A stretch of 19,847 nucleotides of DNA from Synergistaceae bacterium UBA5560 (GCA_002425685.1 DIMS01000033.1:29614-49460), one strand, 5' to 3'. Shown: positions 1 to 10,055, counted from the stretch's first letter. Numbers and translations: made by a program. Notes: generated from the sequence alone by a model not told the origin.

Positions 1-381
1 GCCACGGAGAACACCCAACGTTCGTCGGAGCAACTCAGTGCCATGGTGAGCAAGACTGCCGAAACCAGGGAGGTCATCCTCGACGTGGTCTCCAAGGTGG
101 CGGCTATTTCGGAGAACGTCCAGTCCATTGCCGCCACCATGCAGGAACAATCCGCCAGCGCCGAGGAGATGACTGCGGGAATGGATCAGGTCTCCCGTTC
201 CGGCCAGGAAGTGGCGGAACAGACAAATCGCATCGTCCAGACGATGGAAGAGCAAAAAAAGGCGGTGGAATCCCTCGCACTCATCTCGGAGGAACTCCTC
301 ACCCTGAGCGGCAGGCTCCAGAATGCGGCGGCGGTCTTCACCGTCGCCGGAGAGAAAAGGGCGCCCCTTGTCGCGAGGTAA
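1..381 (+). CDS. Methyl-accepting chemotaxis protein, C-terminal end (partial)
   Basis: The frame is open from the first base, so this is the last 126 residues of a gene that starts before the window. The sequence is a long heptad-patterned helix with runs of Ala, Ser, Glu and Gln, including the stretch MQEQSASAEEMTAGMDQV, typical of the methylation-helix and post-hairpin part of the MCP cytoplasmic signalling domain. Family knowledge: such receptors pass ligand binding to CheA/CheW and are methylated on Glu/Gln pairs by CheR and CheB. No C-terminal CheR-tethering pentapeptide (NWETF type) is present; the protein ends in a short basic tail. The sensor domain is outside the window, so the ligand is unknown. 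The gene is followed 43 bases later by a strong hairpin and is not in an operon with the next gene. The MCP assignment is firm even though the gene is partial. Confidence 0.88.
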   Translation, partial: ATENTQRSSEQLSAMVSKTAETREVILDVVSKVAAISENVQSIAATMQEQSASAEEMTAGMDQVSRSGQEVAEQTNRIVQTMEEQKKAVESLALISEELLTLSGRLQNAAAVFTVAGEKRAPLVAR

Positions 382-424
382 TCCTCCCGAAGCGTGTTTC
401 GTGTGCATTGCCGCTTCAAGAGCA

Positions 425-473
425 GAAAGCCGGGACGATGGAAGAGTTACTCTCTTCCGTCGTCCCGGCTTTC
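425..473 (+). terminator. Hairpin terminator after the chemoreceptor gene
   Basis: Two 22-base arms (425-446 and 452-473) are complementary except for one position that forms a G-U wobble in RNA, around the 5-base loop TTACT. The arms begin GAAAGCCGGGACGA and end TCGTCCCGGCTTTC. Only a short T/C tail follows. The A-rich start and T-rich end of the stem could let it work in both directions. It lies 43 bases after the MCP stop codon. Confidence 0.8.
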
Positions 474-664
474 TCATGACAAGGAACCTCTGAAAAATGT
501 TGCACAGGTCTCGGAAAAACACGATGCGACCTACGATCGAGAGAGGACGACTCCTACTTGATCAGAGTTTCCACAAATTTTGCTGACATGACACCTCGAC
601 ACAAGGAGACCTTCATTGTGTCCATGAACCGACTCCGTATGTTTCCCCTTCGTGCGCTCTGCGT

Positions 665-670
665 TATACT
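665..670 (+). promoter_or_regulatory. Possible -10 element for the exported DUF2993-like gene
   Basis: TATACT is a good -10 match about 100 bases before the chosen start at 774. The -35 region at the right distance (near 642-647, TTTCCC) is poor, so this is tentative. The 392-base stretch 382-773 holds the terminator at 425-473 and this candidate; I see no gene in it, since the reading frame that is open from 558 has no protein-like composition before 774. Confidence 0.3.
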
Positions 671-773
671 GCGGACACGGTTCATACCACGGCAGTCTCG
701 ATGCATTCCGTCTTTTCGCCGTGCCCGAATTTCGACAGCCGATTCCGGCTCTCCGTACAGGGAGGTTTTTGTC

Positions 774-1517
774 ATGCGAATGAGTTCGTCGCCGCGTCGC
801 CCCCTTTTCCGTTCCCTTCTCCTCGCCGTTCTCTTTGCTCCTGCGCTCTTCCTCTCCGCGATGCCCGCGCTCGGGGACGGAACGGAAGCTCCGGTGGAAC
901 GACTCCTTGAGGCACACCTGAAGTCCCGAACCGGGGCCGAGGACGTGACGGTCGTTCTCGAGGGCGGAGATGCGCGGGTCCGCAAAGGCTACGCACCCAA
1001 ACTCTATCTGTGTCTCACGGGAATACGCATGGAGGGAACGCGCATCGACAAGCTTCTGGTAAACCTGGAGGGAGTTCGCTATGTCCCCGACGGGAAGGGG
1101 CTACGGATCGACTCCTTCGAGAAGGCCCTCGTCACGGGAAGCCTTCTCGTGGAGGATTTCGTCCGCAGCGTCGCCGCATCCTTTCCGAGCCTGAAGGAAC
1201 CGGAGGTTGTCCTGGAGGGAGGAAAAGTGACAGTGAAAGGCGTTTATTCCAGGGAAGGGGGGCTCGTGAAGCTCCGTTCCCTCATGCGCTTCACCGGGTC
1301 CTACCGGATCGACTCCGCAACGGGAACAGCCCATTACGAGATCACCGAAGCCACGGGAGACAACGCCCTCGTGTCCAAGGCGGACGTGGCGAAGGCCCTC
1401 GCCGCACGGTCGCCGAAGATTTCCCTGTCGTCGTTCTTCGTGAGACAGGGGATCCGGGAGATCCGCGTGGACAAGGGAATGCTCTGGTTTTCCTCCGGCT
1501 CGGGCGTCCCCTATTGA
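774..1517 (+). CDS. Exported DUF2993/LmeA-like protein (probable lipid-binding)
   Basis: A 247-residue protein. I chose the ATG at 774 because GGAGG at 761-765 lies 8 bases before it and because translation from there opens with a signal peptide: a basic segment (residues 1-13), a hydrophobic core (about 14-30) and a probable cleavage site after ALG (residue 34). The in-frame sequence upstream of 774 is not protein-like. The mature part alternates short beta-type segments and contains GIRMEGTRIDKLLVNLEGV and, later, LVTGSLLVEDFV followed by a valine-rich strand, a pattern I associate with DUF2993 (the family of mycobacterial LmeA, a periplasmic phospholipid-binding protein). The family match is by pattern only and the function is inferred. 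The gene stands alone, convergent with the transporter operon with only 15 bases between the stop codons. Confidence 0.6.
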   Translation: MRMSSSPRRPLFRSLLLAVLFAPALFLSAMPALGDGTEAPVERLLEAHLKSRTGAEDVTVVLEGGDARVRKGYAPKLYLCLTGIRMEGTRIDKLLVNLEGVRYVPDGKGLRIDSFEKALVTGSLLVEDFVRSVAASFPSLKEPEVVLEGGKVTVKGVYSREGGLVKLRSLMRFTGSYRIDSATGTAHYEITEATGDNALVSKADVAKALAARSPKISLSSFFVRQGIREIRVDKGMLWFSSGSGVPY

Positions 1518-1532
1518 GAAGAAAAGGCTTCG

Positions 1533-2505
1533 TCAGGCGTCCCGGCTCCGCCCCTTGCGGTAGTACCCCTTCAGCGCTAGGTCGAGGAGCACCGCCCCGA
1601 CGAAGATGAGCCCTTTCACAGACTGCTGCACGTAGCTGGAGAGTTCTAGAAGCCGCAAGCCGTTGTCGAGAAAACCCATGACAAGGACCCCCGCCACGGT
1701 CCCTCCCATTCCTCCCACACCGCCGAAGAGGCTCGTCCCGCCCAACACCACCGCGGCGATGACGTCCAGCTCCAGCCCTATCCCCACGCTAGGTTGAGCG
1801 CTCCAGAGCCGCCCCACCATGAGCACCCCCGCAAGGCCCGCAAGCGTTCCGGAGATGCCGTATACGGCGAGTGTCAGGCGTGGCGCGGAAAGCCCCGCAA
1901 GGCGGGCCGTCTCGGGATTGTCTCCCAGGGCTCGAAGATGAATGCCGAAGGGGGTTCGTCGGAGCAGAACCCAGGCAGCGAGGGCGAGGGCGAGAAAGAT
2001 CAGCCCGGACAGAGGCAACGGTCCCACGGAAGCCCAGCCGGGGGTGTAGAAAGACGGAGAGAGGCCGGAAAGGGGGTATCCCTGGGTGAGAAGCAGCGTG
2101 GTTCCCCGGGCCGAGGCGAGCATGGCCAGGGTGGCCATGAAGGGCGGCACGCCGCCGAAGGCCACGAGCGCTCCCGAGAGCATCCCGCAGACCGTGCCGG
2201 TGAGCAGTGCAACGCTCCAGGCGAGGGGAACGGGAAGTCCCAGCACCTTGCAGGACCAGGCACCCACCGCACCCGCCAGGGCGAGGACGCTCCCCACGGA
2301 AAGATCGATTCCGCCGGAGAGAAGGACGAAGGTCATGCCCACGGCACAGACACCCACGATGGCGGACTGGGCGAGCACGTTCGCCATGTTGCGCCCGTGG
2401 AGCACGCCGGGCTGGAAGGCTGCGAGAAGAAGCACCACCGCAAGGAGAAGCAGCACGCTCCCAGCTCCCTGTTCCCGAAGGCGGAACAGAATGGAGTTTT
2501 TTTCT

Positions 2506-2513
<8 letters not shown>
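1533..2513 (-). CDS. Sugar ABC transporter permease, RbsC family (third permease of the locus)
   Basis: A 326-residue polytopic membrane protein of the BPD_transp_2 (RbsC/XylH/AraH) family. The hallmark LLSGGIDLSVGS is at residues 65-75, and a second conserved Gly-rich segment (VVLGGTSLFGG) lies in the last third, followed by the LDNGLRLL helix. About eight to ten hydrophobic segments are visible. The start is set at 2513 because GGGAGG lies 8 bases upstream on the minus strand; an in-frame ATG further upstream (2546) has no such site and would overlap the ATPase gene more. From 2513 the gene overlaps the end of the upstream ATPase gene by 8 bases, so the two are probably translationally coupled and form one transporter. 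It is the last gene of the leftward series and no binding-protein gene follows it. Substrate unknown. Confidence 0.9.
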
Positions 2514-4014
<1,501 letters not shown>

Positions 4015-4155
4015 ACCATCGCCTCCAGGTTTCCGGACGTCTCGCTCCGGCTTCCAATCTTCTCGGCGGCTCTTCGCAGAAGGCGCCCCGCGTGCGCCCT
4101 GGGGCACGGTGCGAACACGCGGGGCAAAGGACGAAAGAACGCTTTACTCTTGGAA

Positions 4156-4167
4156 AGAACGCGTTCT
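4156..4167. repeat. 12-bp perfect palindrome AGAACGCGTTCT
   Basis: A perfect inverted repeat overlapping the stop codon of the second sugar-binding-protein gene, in the gap before the following ATPase gene. Its centre AACGCGTT is shared with the palindrome at 5153-5162 at the other end of the same gene. It may be an operator; the function is not established. Confidence 0.4.
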
Positions 4168-5128
4168 AGAACACGGAATCAGGGTGGTAGTAGTCCGCCG
4201 CGTTTTCCTTCGTCACCAGCTCCGCCGCGAGAACGATCCGCACGGGAAGCTTCTTCTGGTAGAACCCCTCGAAGGTCTTCCTCTGCACACCGAGCACGCC
4301 CAGAGAGACCGCGGTGGCGCACACGTCGGGAGGATAGGTCACGTTGGCCCGGACGAGAGGATCCCCGTCCATGATCCGCTTCACGATGTCCTTGGCGCAG
4401 GCGCCGCCGAGGAAAATGCTGATGTCCTTGCGCCCGGACTCCTTGTAGGCCTGAAGGGCGCCCTTCAGCATGTCGTCGTCGGCGGTGTAGACCGCATCGA
4501 TCTTGGGATACTTCTGGAGATAGTTCTCCATGACCTCAAGGGCCTTCTGCTGGTTCCAGTGACCGGGCTGGCTGTCGAGGATCTTGATGTCGGGATACTT
4601 GGCGGCGACCTGTTTCATGGTCTCAACGCGGACCGTGTTGATGGGCGTGGGAATACCCTCGATGAGGACGATGTTCCCCTTGTAGCCCAGTTCCTTGCAG
4701 ATCCACTCCATGCCGGTCCGGGCATATCCCTCGTCGTCGTTGGAGAGATAGACGTCGTACACGGGCTTGGAAACACCACGGTCGAGGACGACCACGTAGA
4801 TGCCCTTCTCGTAGGCTTTCTCGACGGCGCTGGTGACGGAGGCGTCGAAGGGAAACACCACGAGGGCATCCACACCCTTGACGATCAGGTCCTCGATGTC
4901 CGCGGCCTGTTTCGTCACATTGTCGGCGGTGACGAAGAGGAATTCCAGGTTGGGATCCTTCTTCTGCCAGTCCTCGATGGCCTTCTTGGCCCACCAGTTC
5001 GCGCCGCCCATGAAGCCGTGGGTGGCGGTGGGCATGGTGACGCCGATCTTGATGGCCGCGTCGGCGAAGGCCACACTGCCCAGAAGCATGACGACCACGA
5101 GGACTACCGCGAGCAGAGCTTTTCTCAT
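4166..5128 (-). CDS. Periplasmic sugar-binding protein, RbsB-like (Peripla_BP_4)
   Basis: A 320-residue solute-binding protein of an RbsA/B/C-type importer. Residues 1-22 form a signal peptide (MRKALL, then a Val/Leu-rich core ending VAFADA); no lipobox cysteine is seen. The mature part follows the class B sugar-binding fold: an opening strand IKIGVTMPTATHGF, a GVDALVVFPFD strand, VVVLDRGVS where the DR pair usually contacts sugar hydroxyls, and a later TADDDMLKGAL segment. The ATG at 5128 has AGGAGG about 9 bases upstream; the longer open frame is not protein-like. It is clearly different from the true ribose-binding protein at 10197-11084, so another sugar, polyol or sugar acid is likely. 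It lies between two ATPase/permease pairs, either of which could be its partner. It is separated from the upstream permease gene by 214 bases. Confidence 0.9.
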   Translation of the reverse strand: MRKALLAVVLVVVMLLGSVAFADAAIKIGVTMPTATHGFMGGANWWAKKAIEDWQKKDPNLEFLFVTADNVTKQAADIEDLIVKGVDALVVFPFDASVTSAVEKAYEKGIYVVVLDRGVSKPVYDVYLSNDDEGYARTGMEWICKELGYKGNIVLIEGIPTPINTVRVETMKQVAAKYPDIKILDSQPGHWNQQKALEVMENYLQKYPKIDAVYTADDDMLKGALQAYKESGRKDISIFLGGACAKDIVKRIMDGDPLVRANVTYPPDVCATAVSLGVLGVQRKTFEGFYQKKLPVRIVLAAELVTKENAADYYHPDSVF

Positions 5129-5152
5129 GAGTCTCTTCCTCCTTCCGTAAGA

Positions 5153-5162
5153 AAACGCGTTT
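5153..5162. repeat. 10-bp palindrome AAACGCGTTT upstream of the second binding-protein gene
   Basis: A perfect inverted repeat 24 bases before the start codon of the 4166-5128 gene, within the 214-base gap after the permease gene. A short hairpin (CGTTCC / GGAACG, 5163-5177) lies next to it. The CG-centred form resembles LacI-family operators and shares AACGCGTT with the palindrome at 4156-4167. I see no convincing promoter beside it, so its role is uncertain. Confidence 0.4.
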
Positions 5163-5342
5163 CGTTCCCTGCGGAACGTCTCCGGACACGCCCGACGGGG
5201 CGAAGATCCGAATCCCCGAAGCACATCGCCTTTCCCACTCGTCTCCGTGCCGGGCCACACCTCCTTCGCCGTACATACCTCTCGGAAAAACACCCGCTTT
5301 CCCCCGCGTACCGGGCGGCATCGGCAAAACGACGCGCCCTCC

Positions 5343-6350
5343 TCAGTTTTTCTGTCTCTGGATGTACACGGCGGCGATGATCACCAGCCCCTTCACGGTT
5401 CCCTGAAGATAGGGGGAGATGCCCACCATGTTCAGCATGTTGTTGATGACTCCCAGGGTCACCGCCCCCACCACAGTGCCCCACACGGTGCCCCGCCCTC
5501 CCGTCATCGCCGTGCCGCCGATGATGACCGCGGCGATCGCGTCGAGTTCAAAACCAAGCCCCGTGTTGGAGGAACTCACCGCGTTGAAACGGCTCGCGAG
5601 AAGCGCCGAGGAGATGCCCACCATGGCACCGTTGATCGCATAGGCGAAAAAGCGAATCCTGTCCACGTCGATGGCGGAGTAGAGAGCCACTTTTTCGTTG
5701 CCTCCCACGGCGCAGAGGTGACGCCCGTACTTCGTGTCGTTCAGGAGAATGTTCAGGAGGGCCGCCAGGATCAGGAAAACCCACACGGGAACGGGAAGAA
5801 GCAGAAAGGAACCGGCAGCGAAATCTCCGAAGAGAGCGTTCCGCGAGGAGAATTCCCCCGCGTTTCCCATATAGAGCGTAAGAGAACGAAAGAGCGCCAT
5901 CGTACCCAGCGTGACGATGAAGGGAGCGATGCGCCCCTTGGTGATGAGGAGGCCGTTCACAGCGCCGGCGAAGAATCCCGCTCCCACCGCGACGACACAG
6001 GCAAGGAACACCGCGGTCCCCGCACCGAAGGCCTGGACGGCCGGGGTGTTCACCGTGAGGATCGCCAGGGCACCGACGAAGGCCGCCGCGGAGCCCACGG
6101 AGAGATCGATGCCGCCGGAGATGATGACCAAGGTCATGCCAAGGGCGATGATTCCCGTGTACGAGACCTGGCGGAAAATGTTCACCAGGTTTTGCACCTG
6201 CAGAAAATAAGGACTGAGCAAGGCGGAAATGGTTCCCAGAAGCAACAGGGCGAAAAGCGGCGCGTAACGCTGCAGCTCGATCCGTTTCAGTCGCTGGATC
6301 CGGTTTTCGGACGCGTCCTGCGGTGGATTCTGCCGTGTCCCGTCGTTCAT
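5343..6350 (-). CDS. Sugar ABC transporter permease, RbsC family (second permease)
   Basis: A 335-residue membrane protein of the RbsC/BPD_transp_2 family. An Asn/Gln/Arg-rich cytoplasmic N-terminus (residues 1-30) is followed by hydrophobic segments; SGGIDLSVGS lies at residues 78-87, a cytoplasmic loop with GGNEKVALYS stands where these permeases contact the ATPase, and IIGGTAMTGGRGT precedes the final helices. The ATG at 6350 overlaps the stop codon of the upstream ATPase gene in an ATGA arrangement, with GGAGG 10 bases upstream, which indicates translational coupling. Together with that ATPase it makes one importer core; the binding protein at 4166-5128, just downstream, is the nearest candidate partner. 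Confidence 0.92.
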   Translation of the reverse strand: MNDGTRQNPPQDASENRIQRLKRIELQRYAPLFALLLLGTISALLSPYFLQVQNLVNIFRQVSYTGIIALGMTLVIISGGIDLSVGSAAAFVGALAILTVNTPAVQAFGAGTAVFLACVVAVGAGFFAGAVNGLLITKGRIAPFIVTLGTMALFRSLTLYMGNAGEFSSRNALFGDFAAGSFLLLPVPVWVFLILAALLNILLNDTKYGRHLCAVGGNEKVALYSAIDVDRIRFFAYAINGAMVGISSALLASRFNAVSSSNTGLGFELDAIAAVIIGGTAMTGGRGTVWGTVVGAVTLGVINNMLNMVGISPYLQGTVKGLVIIAAVYIQRQKN

Positions 6351-7888
6351 CCTGCCTTCGCCTCCTCGCGAATGCCCGTGGCATGGAACATGATCTCTTC
6401 CTCGGTGAGAGACGCTCCCTCAAGAACGCCCGCAATCCGCCCGTCCCGCATGACCACCACGCGATGGCACAGCCCGAGCAACTCCTCCTGTTCCGACGAG
6501 ATGACGATGCAGGAAACTCCCGATTCGGCGAGGTCGGCAATGAAACGGTACATTTCCTGCTTCGCCGAGACGTCGATGCCCCGGGTCGGCTCGTCGGCGA
6601 CGAGCACCCTCGGATGGGTGTCGAGACTTTTCGCCATGGAGACCTTCTGCTGATTGCCACCGCTCAGGAACTCCAGCCTGGCATCGAGAGAAGGGGCACG
6701 GATGTTGAACAGATCCCGGTAGTGGGAGGCACTCCGGCGCTCCCTGCTCTTGTCGAGCAGGCCGAAGAAGCTCCCCGAGCCCCCGAGGAGAGACCGCACA
6801 TAGCTCCCCAGAGAGACGAGCGTCACGTTCTCCGTGACGGAAAAACCCGTGAGGATGCCGCTTCCCTGTCGATCCTCGGAGAGATAACTCACACCGGCCC
6901 TCACCGCATCCTCGGGGAAGCGGACCTTCAGCGGCGTGCCGCTAAGGAGAATCTCTCCCTCGTCGGCCCTCCGCAATCCCATGATGGTCTCCGCCACCTC
7001 GGTGCGCCCCGCGCCGACGAGGCCTCCGAACCCGAGCACCTCGCCGGGGGCGAGGGAGAAGGACACATTCCTCAGCAGGCCCCGCACGGACAGGTTGCGC
7101 ACCTCCAGGGCAGGCACCTGATCGGGGCGGGGGAGGCGCTTCGGGGGGAAGATCTGGGACAGCTCACGCCCCACCATGCGGGAGGCCATTTCCTCGAGGG
7201 ACATCTCCGCGGTGGGCTTTTCGCAGACGAACTCCCCGTCGCGGAGAATGAGGACCCGGTCGCAAATGGCCTTGATCTCCTTGAGCTTGTGGGAGATGTA
7301 GATGATGCTCATGCCCCTTTCCTTCAGGCGCCGCATGAGCCGGAAGAGAATCTGCACCTCGTGGGAGGTGAGCACCGTGGTGGGCTCGTCCATGATGAGC
7401 AGCTCCGCCTCGAAGGCGAGGGCCTTGGCGATCTCCACAAGCTGTTTCTGTGCCGCGGAGAGATTTGCAATGCGCTCCGTCGGGGAGATGTCCGTTCCCA
7501 GCTCCGCCAGAAGTTCCGCCGTGCGACGCTGCATCCGTTTCTTGGAGAGCATGCCCAGGGGACCGTGCAGTTCCGCCCCGAGAAAGACGTTGTCGTAGAC
7601 GCAAAGGTCCTTCACCAGGTTGAACTCCTGGGGGATGAGACTTATCCCACCGCTCCGGGCCTCTGCGGGGGTCCGGAAGCAGACCCTCTGCCCCCGGGAA
7701 CGGATCTCCCCCGAGGTGGGCTGATGGATCCCCCCGAGGATCTTCATGAGGGTGGACTTGCCCGCGCCGTTTTCGCCGATGACACCCAGGATTTCCCCTC
7801 GCCGGAGGGAAAGATCGATGTCCCGGAGCACCGGCACGGAGGAGAAGGACTTGCAGATTCCCCGCATTTCGAGAAAGCCGTCGTCCAC
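6347..7888 (-). CDS. Sugar ABC transporter dual ATP-binding protein, RbsA family
   Basis: A 513-residue fused double ABC ATPase. Domain 1 has Walker A GENGAGKST at residues 38-46, a signature region that is degenerate (LSAAQKQLVEIAKAL) and Walker B LLIMDEPTTVLT. Domain 2 has the family-typical GLVGAGRTE, LSGGNQQKVSMAKSL and VLVADEPTRGID. I place the start at the GTG at 7888, with GGCGGGAG just upstream; this is 23 bases after the stop of the isomerase gene and puts residue 1 just before the domain. A GTG at 7906 is an alternative. An open frame further upstream overlaps the isomerase gene and is not protein-like. The 23-base gap to the isomerase gene and the ATGA overlap with the permease gene put dehydrogenase, isomerase, ATPase and permease in one tight unit. 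Confidence 0.92.
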   Translation of the reverse strand: MDDGFLEMRGICKSFSSVPVLRDIDLSLRRGEILGVIGENGAGKSTLMKILGGIHQPTSGEIRSRGQRVCFRTPAEARSGGISLIPQEFNLVKDLCVYDNVFLGAELHGPLGMLSKKRMQRRTAELLAELGTDISPTERIANLSAAQKQLVEIAKALAFEAELLIMDEPTTVLTSHEVQILFRLMRRLKERGMSIIYISHKLKEIKAICDRVLILRDGEFVCEKPTAEMSLEEMASRMVGRELSQIFPPKRLPRPDQVPALEVRNLSVRGLLRNVSFSLAPGEVLGFGGLVGAGRTEVAETIMGLRRADEGEILLSGTPLKVRFPEDAVRAGVSYLSEDRQGSGILTGFSVTENVTLVSLGSYVRSLLGGSGSFFGLLDKSRERRSASHYRDLFNIRAPSLDARLEFLSGGNQQKVSMAKSLDTHPRVLVADEPTRGIDVSAKQEMYRFIADLAESGVSCIVISSEQEELLGLCHRVVVMRDGRIAGVLEGASLTEEEIMFHATGIREEAKAG

Positions 7889-7911
7889 GACGCTCCCGCC
7901 TTTCACGAGCT

Positions 7912-8901
7912 TCAGTTTTCCATGCTCCCGTCGAAGGCCACCGAAGAGGGGGCGAAATCCGTTCGGCGGACGAAGGCAAGGGACTCCCGGGCGCCGAACT
8001 CCCGCTCCATGCCATTGTCCTCCCATTCCACCGACAGAGGTCCCTGATACCCCGCGGCGTTCAGTTCCCGGATGATGGCGTCGAAATCCACATGACCGTG
8101 CCCGAGGGAACGGAAGTTCCACCCCCGCCGCAGATCGCCGAAGGGAAGATGGGAACCGAGGATGCCGCTCCTGCCGTCCAGGGTGATCGCCACGTCCTTC
8201 ATGTGCACGTGATAGATGCGGGAGGCGAAGTCGCGGAGAAAAAGCTCCGGACGCATGCCCTGCCAGAGGAGATGGCTCGGATCGAAGTTGAAACCCAGAG
8301 TCGGCCGCTCTCCGAAGACCTCCAGCAGTCTTTTTGCGGTGTAGAAATCGAAGGCGATCTCCGTGGGATGCACCTCAAGGGCAAAGCGCACACCCGCCCT
8401 GTCGAACTCGTCGAGGATGGGAGTCCAGCGCTCCAGAATCGTCCGGTACCCCTCCTCGAGCATCCTCTCCGTGGTGGGAGGGAAGGAATACCAGTAGCGC
8501 CAGACGGGGGACCCCATGAAACAGGTCACCACGCCGCACCCCATGGCTTTCGCGGCCCAGGGGACGATCTTCATCTCCTCCATCGCCCAGGCCCGGATCT
8601 TTTCCGGGTCTCCTTTGCAGGATGCGGGAGCGAAGGTGTCGAGCCGCTCGTCCCATGCATCTCCCACGCACTGCCCCGTCAGATGGGCGCCGAGGGCCCA
8701 GCAGCCGAGCTTGTGCTCTTCGAGGATCTCCCTGTGCCGTCGCAGATACGCTCCATTCTCCGCGGCCTGCCGCACATCGAGATGATCTCCCCAGCAGGCG
8801 ATTTCAAGCCCGTCGTAGCCGATCTCCGCCATTTCGGCGCAGAGGACGTTGAAGGAAAGATCCGCCCACTGTCCCGTGAAGATGGTTACCGGTCTCGCCA
8901 T
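7912..8901 (-). CDS. Sugar phosphate isomerase/epimerase-like TIM-barrel protein
   Basis: A 329-residue protein of the AP-endonuclease-2-like TIM-barrel superfamily (IolE, xylose isomerase-like, hexulose epimerases). The four ligands expected for a divalent metal are in order: Glu176 (ALEVHPTEI), Asp207 (FNFDPSH), a His of YHVHMKD (231/233) and Glu292 (LSVEWED). The N-terminal strand VTIFTGQWADLSFN and the EIGYDGLEIA turn are typical. The ATG at 8901 follows a purine-rich GAGGGGGG site; frame upstream of it is not protein-like. It starts 29 bases after the dehydrogenase gene. Such dehydrogenase/isomerase pairs oxidise and rearrange a sugar, inositol or sugar acid. The substrate cannot be named, and it may act on a free ketosugar rather than a phosphate. 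Confidence 0.85.
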   Translation of the reverse strand: MARPVTIFTGQWADLSFNVLCAEMAEIGYDGLEIACWGDHLDVRQAAENGAYLRRHREILEEHKLGCWALGAHLTGQCVGDAWDERLDTFAPASCKGDPEKIRAWAMEEMKIVPWAAKAMGCGVVTCFMGSPVWRYWYSFPPTTERMLEEGYRTILERWTPILDEFDRAGVRFALEVHPTEIAFDFYTAKRLLEVFGERPTLGFNFDPSHLLWQGMRPELFLRDFASRIYHVHMKDVAITLDGRSGILGSHLPFGDLRRGWNFRSLGHGHVDFDAIIRELNAAGYQGPLSVEWEDNGMEREFGARESLAFVRRTDFAPSSVAFDGSMEN

Positions 8902-8930
8902 GTGTGCGCCACCCCCCTCTTTCGCAAACG

Positions 8931-10055
8931 CTAAAAATCGAGCCGGCGACCGCCTCCAGCGCTGCTCTCGAGACACCGTTCCACAAAGCGGACACCCCGG
9001 GCTCCCTCGGCAATGCCCGGATAGTCCGGGGCGGGCTCGGCGGGACATCGCAGATGCTCCAGAAAAGCACGGTAGATGTTGGCGAAGGCTTCGTAATATC
9101 CCTCGGGGTGTCCCCCGGGAATCCGTGAGAAACCCAGGGCCTCCGCCGAAAGGGAGTCCCGGCCCCGGGAGAGACTCTGCACGGGCTGCCCCAGACGAGC
9201 CACCTGAAGGACATTGGGATTTTCCTGTTCCCAGGCGAGCGATCCCTTTTCGCAGAGAACCCGGAGCTTCAATCCGTTTGCGCTGCCCACCGCGACCTGG
9301 GAGAACCAGTAGAGCCCCTTCGCACCCCCCGCGTACTCGACAAGCACCGTGGCGTTGTCATCCACGGCACGCCCCTCCACGAACGTGTCCAGCCGCGCGC
9401 TGAGGCTGCGCATCTCCAATTCTGTGACATAGGATACCAGATGTTCCACGTGGGTGCCGATGTCCCCCGTGCTCCCCGCTCCGGCCTGGGACGGGTCCGT
9501 CCGCCACGAGGCCTGCCGGTTTCCAGCCCTCTCCAGAGGAAGGGTCAGCCATTCCTGGGCGTATTCGGCGTTCACGAAACGCACGGAACCGAGTTCCCCC
9601 GACCGGAGAAGCGCCCGGGCCTCCTTCACCATGGGATATCCCGAATAGGTGTAGGTGACGCAGAAGGGGAGCGTCTTCTCTGCCGCACGACGCGCCAGGT
9701 CCGCCGCATCCCGGGAGTTCGTGACCAGCGGCTTGTCGCAGACCACGGGAATGCCCGCGTCGAGAAACGCCGCGGCGATGGCGTGATGCGACGCGTTCGG
9801 AGTCACCACCACCACGAAATCGATCCGGTCCTTCCGGGCCGCCTCGCCGGCTGCCATGGCCGCGGGAGTTTCGTAGAGCCGCTCCTCGTCGAGCCCCAGC
9901 GAAAGTCCCCTCGACCGGGTGATCGCCGGATCGCGGGAAAAACACCCCGCAACAAGCCGGGCCCCGCCCTCCAGAGCGATGGCCCGGCGGTGCACATCGC
10001 CGATGAAGGCGCCTTCGCCTCCCCCCACCATACCGTAGGTGAGTGTCTTTTCCAT
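8931..10055 (-). CDS. Gfo/Idh/MocA-family NAD(P)-dependent sugar oxidoreductase
   Basis: A 374-residue dehydrogenase. The N-terminal Rossmann fold carries GGGEGAFIGDVHR at residues 11-23, the VVVVTPNASHH strand follows, and the family EKP motif appears as CDKPL with the catalytic Lys108. In the C-terminal domain, GSTGDIGTHVEHL supplies the usual Asp198 and His202 of the active site. The ATG at 10055 has AAGGAGG about 5 bases upstream. Family knowledge: members oxidise a hydroxyl on sugars, inositols or glycosides to a ketone. It lies 141 bases after the ribose-binding-protein gene and 29 bases before the isomerase gene, with which it probably forms a two-step pathway. Ribose is not an obvious substrate because rbsK and rbsD already account for it. 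Confidence 0.9.
   Translation of the reverse strand: MEKTLTYGMVGGGEGAFIGDVHRRAIALEGGARLVAGCFSRDPAITRSRGLSLGLDEERLYETPAAMAAGEAARKDRIDFVVVVTPNASHHAIAAAFLDAGIPVVCDKPLVTNSRDAADLARRAAEKTLPFCVTYTYSGYPMVKEARALLRSGELGSVRFVNAEYAQEWLTLPLERAGNRQASWRTDPSQAGAGSTGDIGTHVEHLVSYVTELEMRSLSARLDTFVEGRAVDDNATVLVEYAGGAKGLYWFSQVAVGSANGLKLRVLCEKGSLAWEQENPNVLQVARLGQPVQSLSRGRDSLSAEALGFSRIPGGHPEGYYEAFANIYRAFLEHLRCPAEPAPDYPGIAEGARGVRFVERCLESSAGGGRRLDF

Noticed and set aside
8922..8929. CGCAAACG, a half-site of the rbs operator, between the dehydrogenase and isomerase genes; another copy lies near 15076.
   Set aside because: An isolated 8-base match without the symmetric half is expected by chance in a window of this size.
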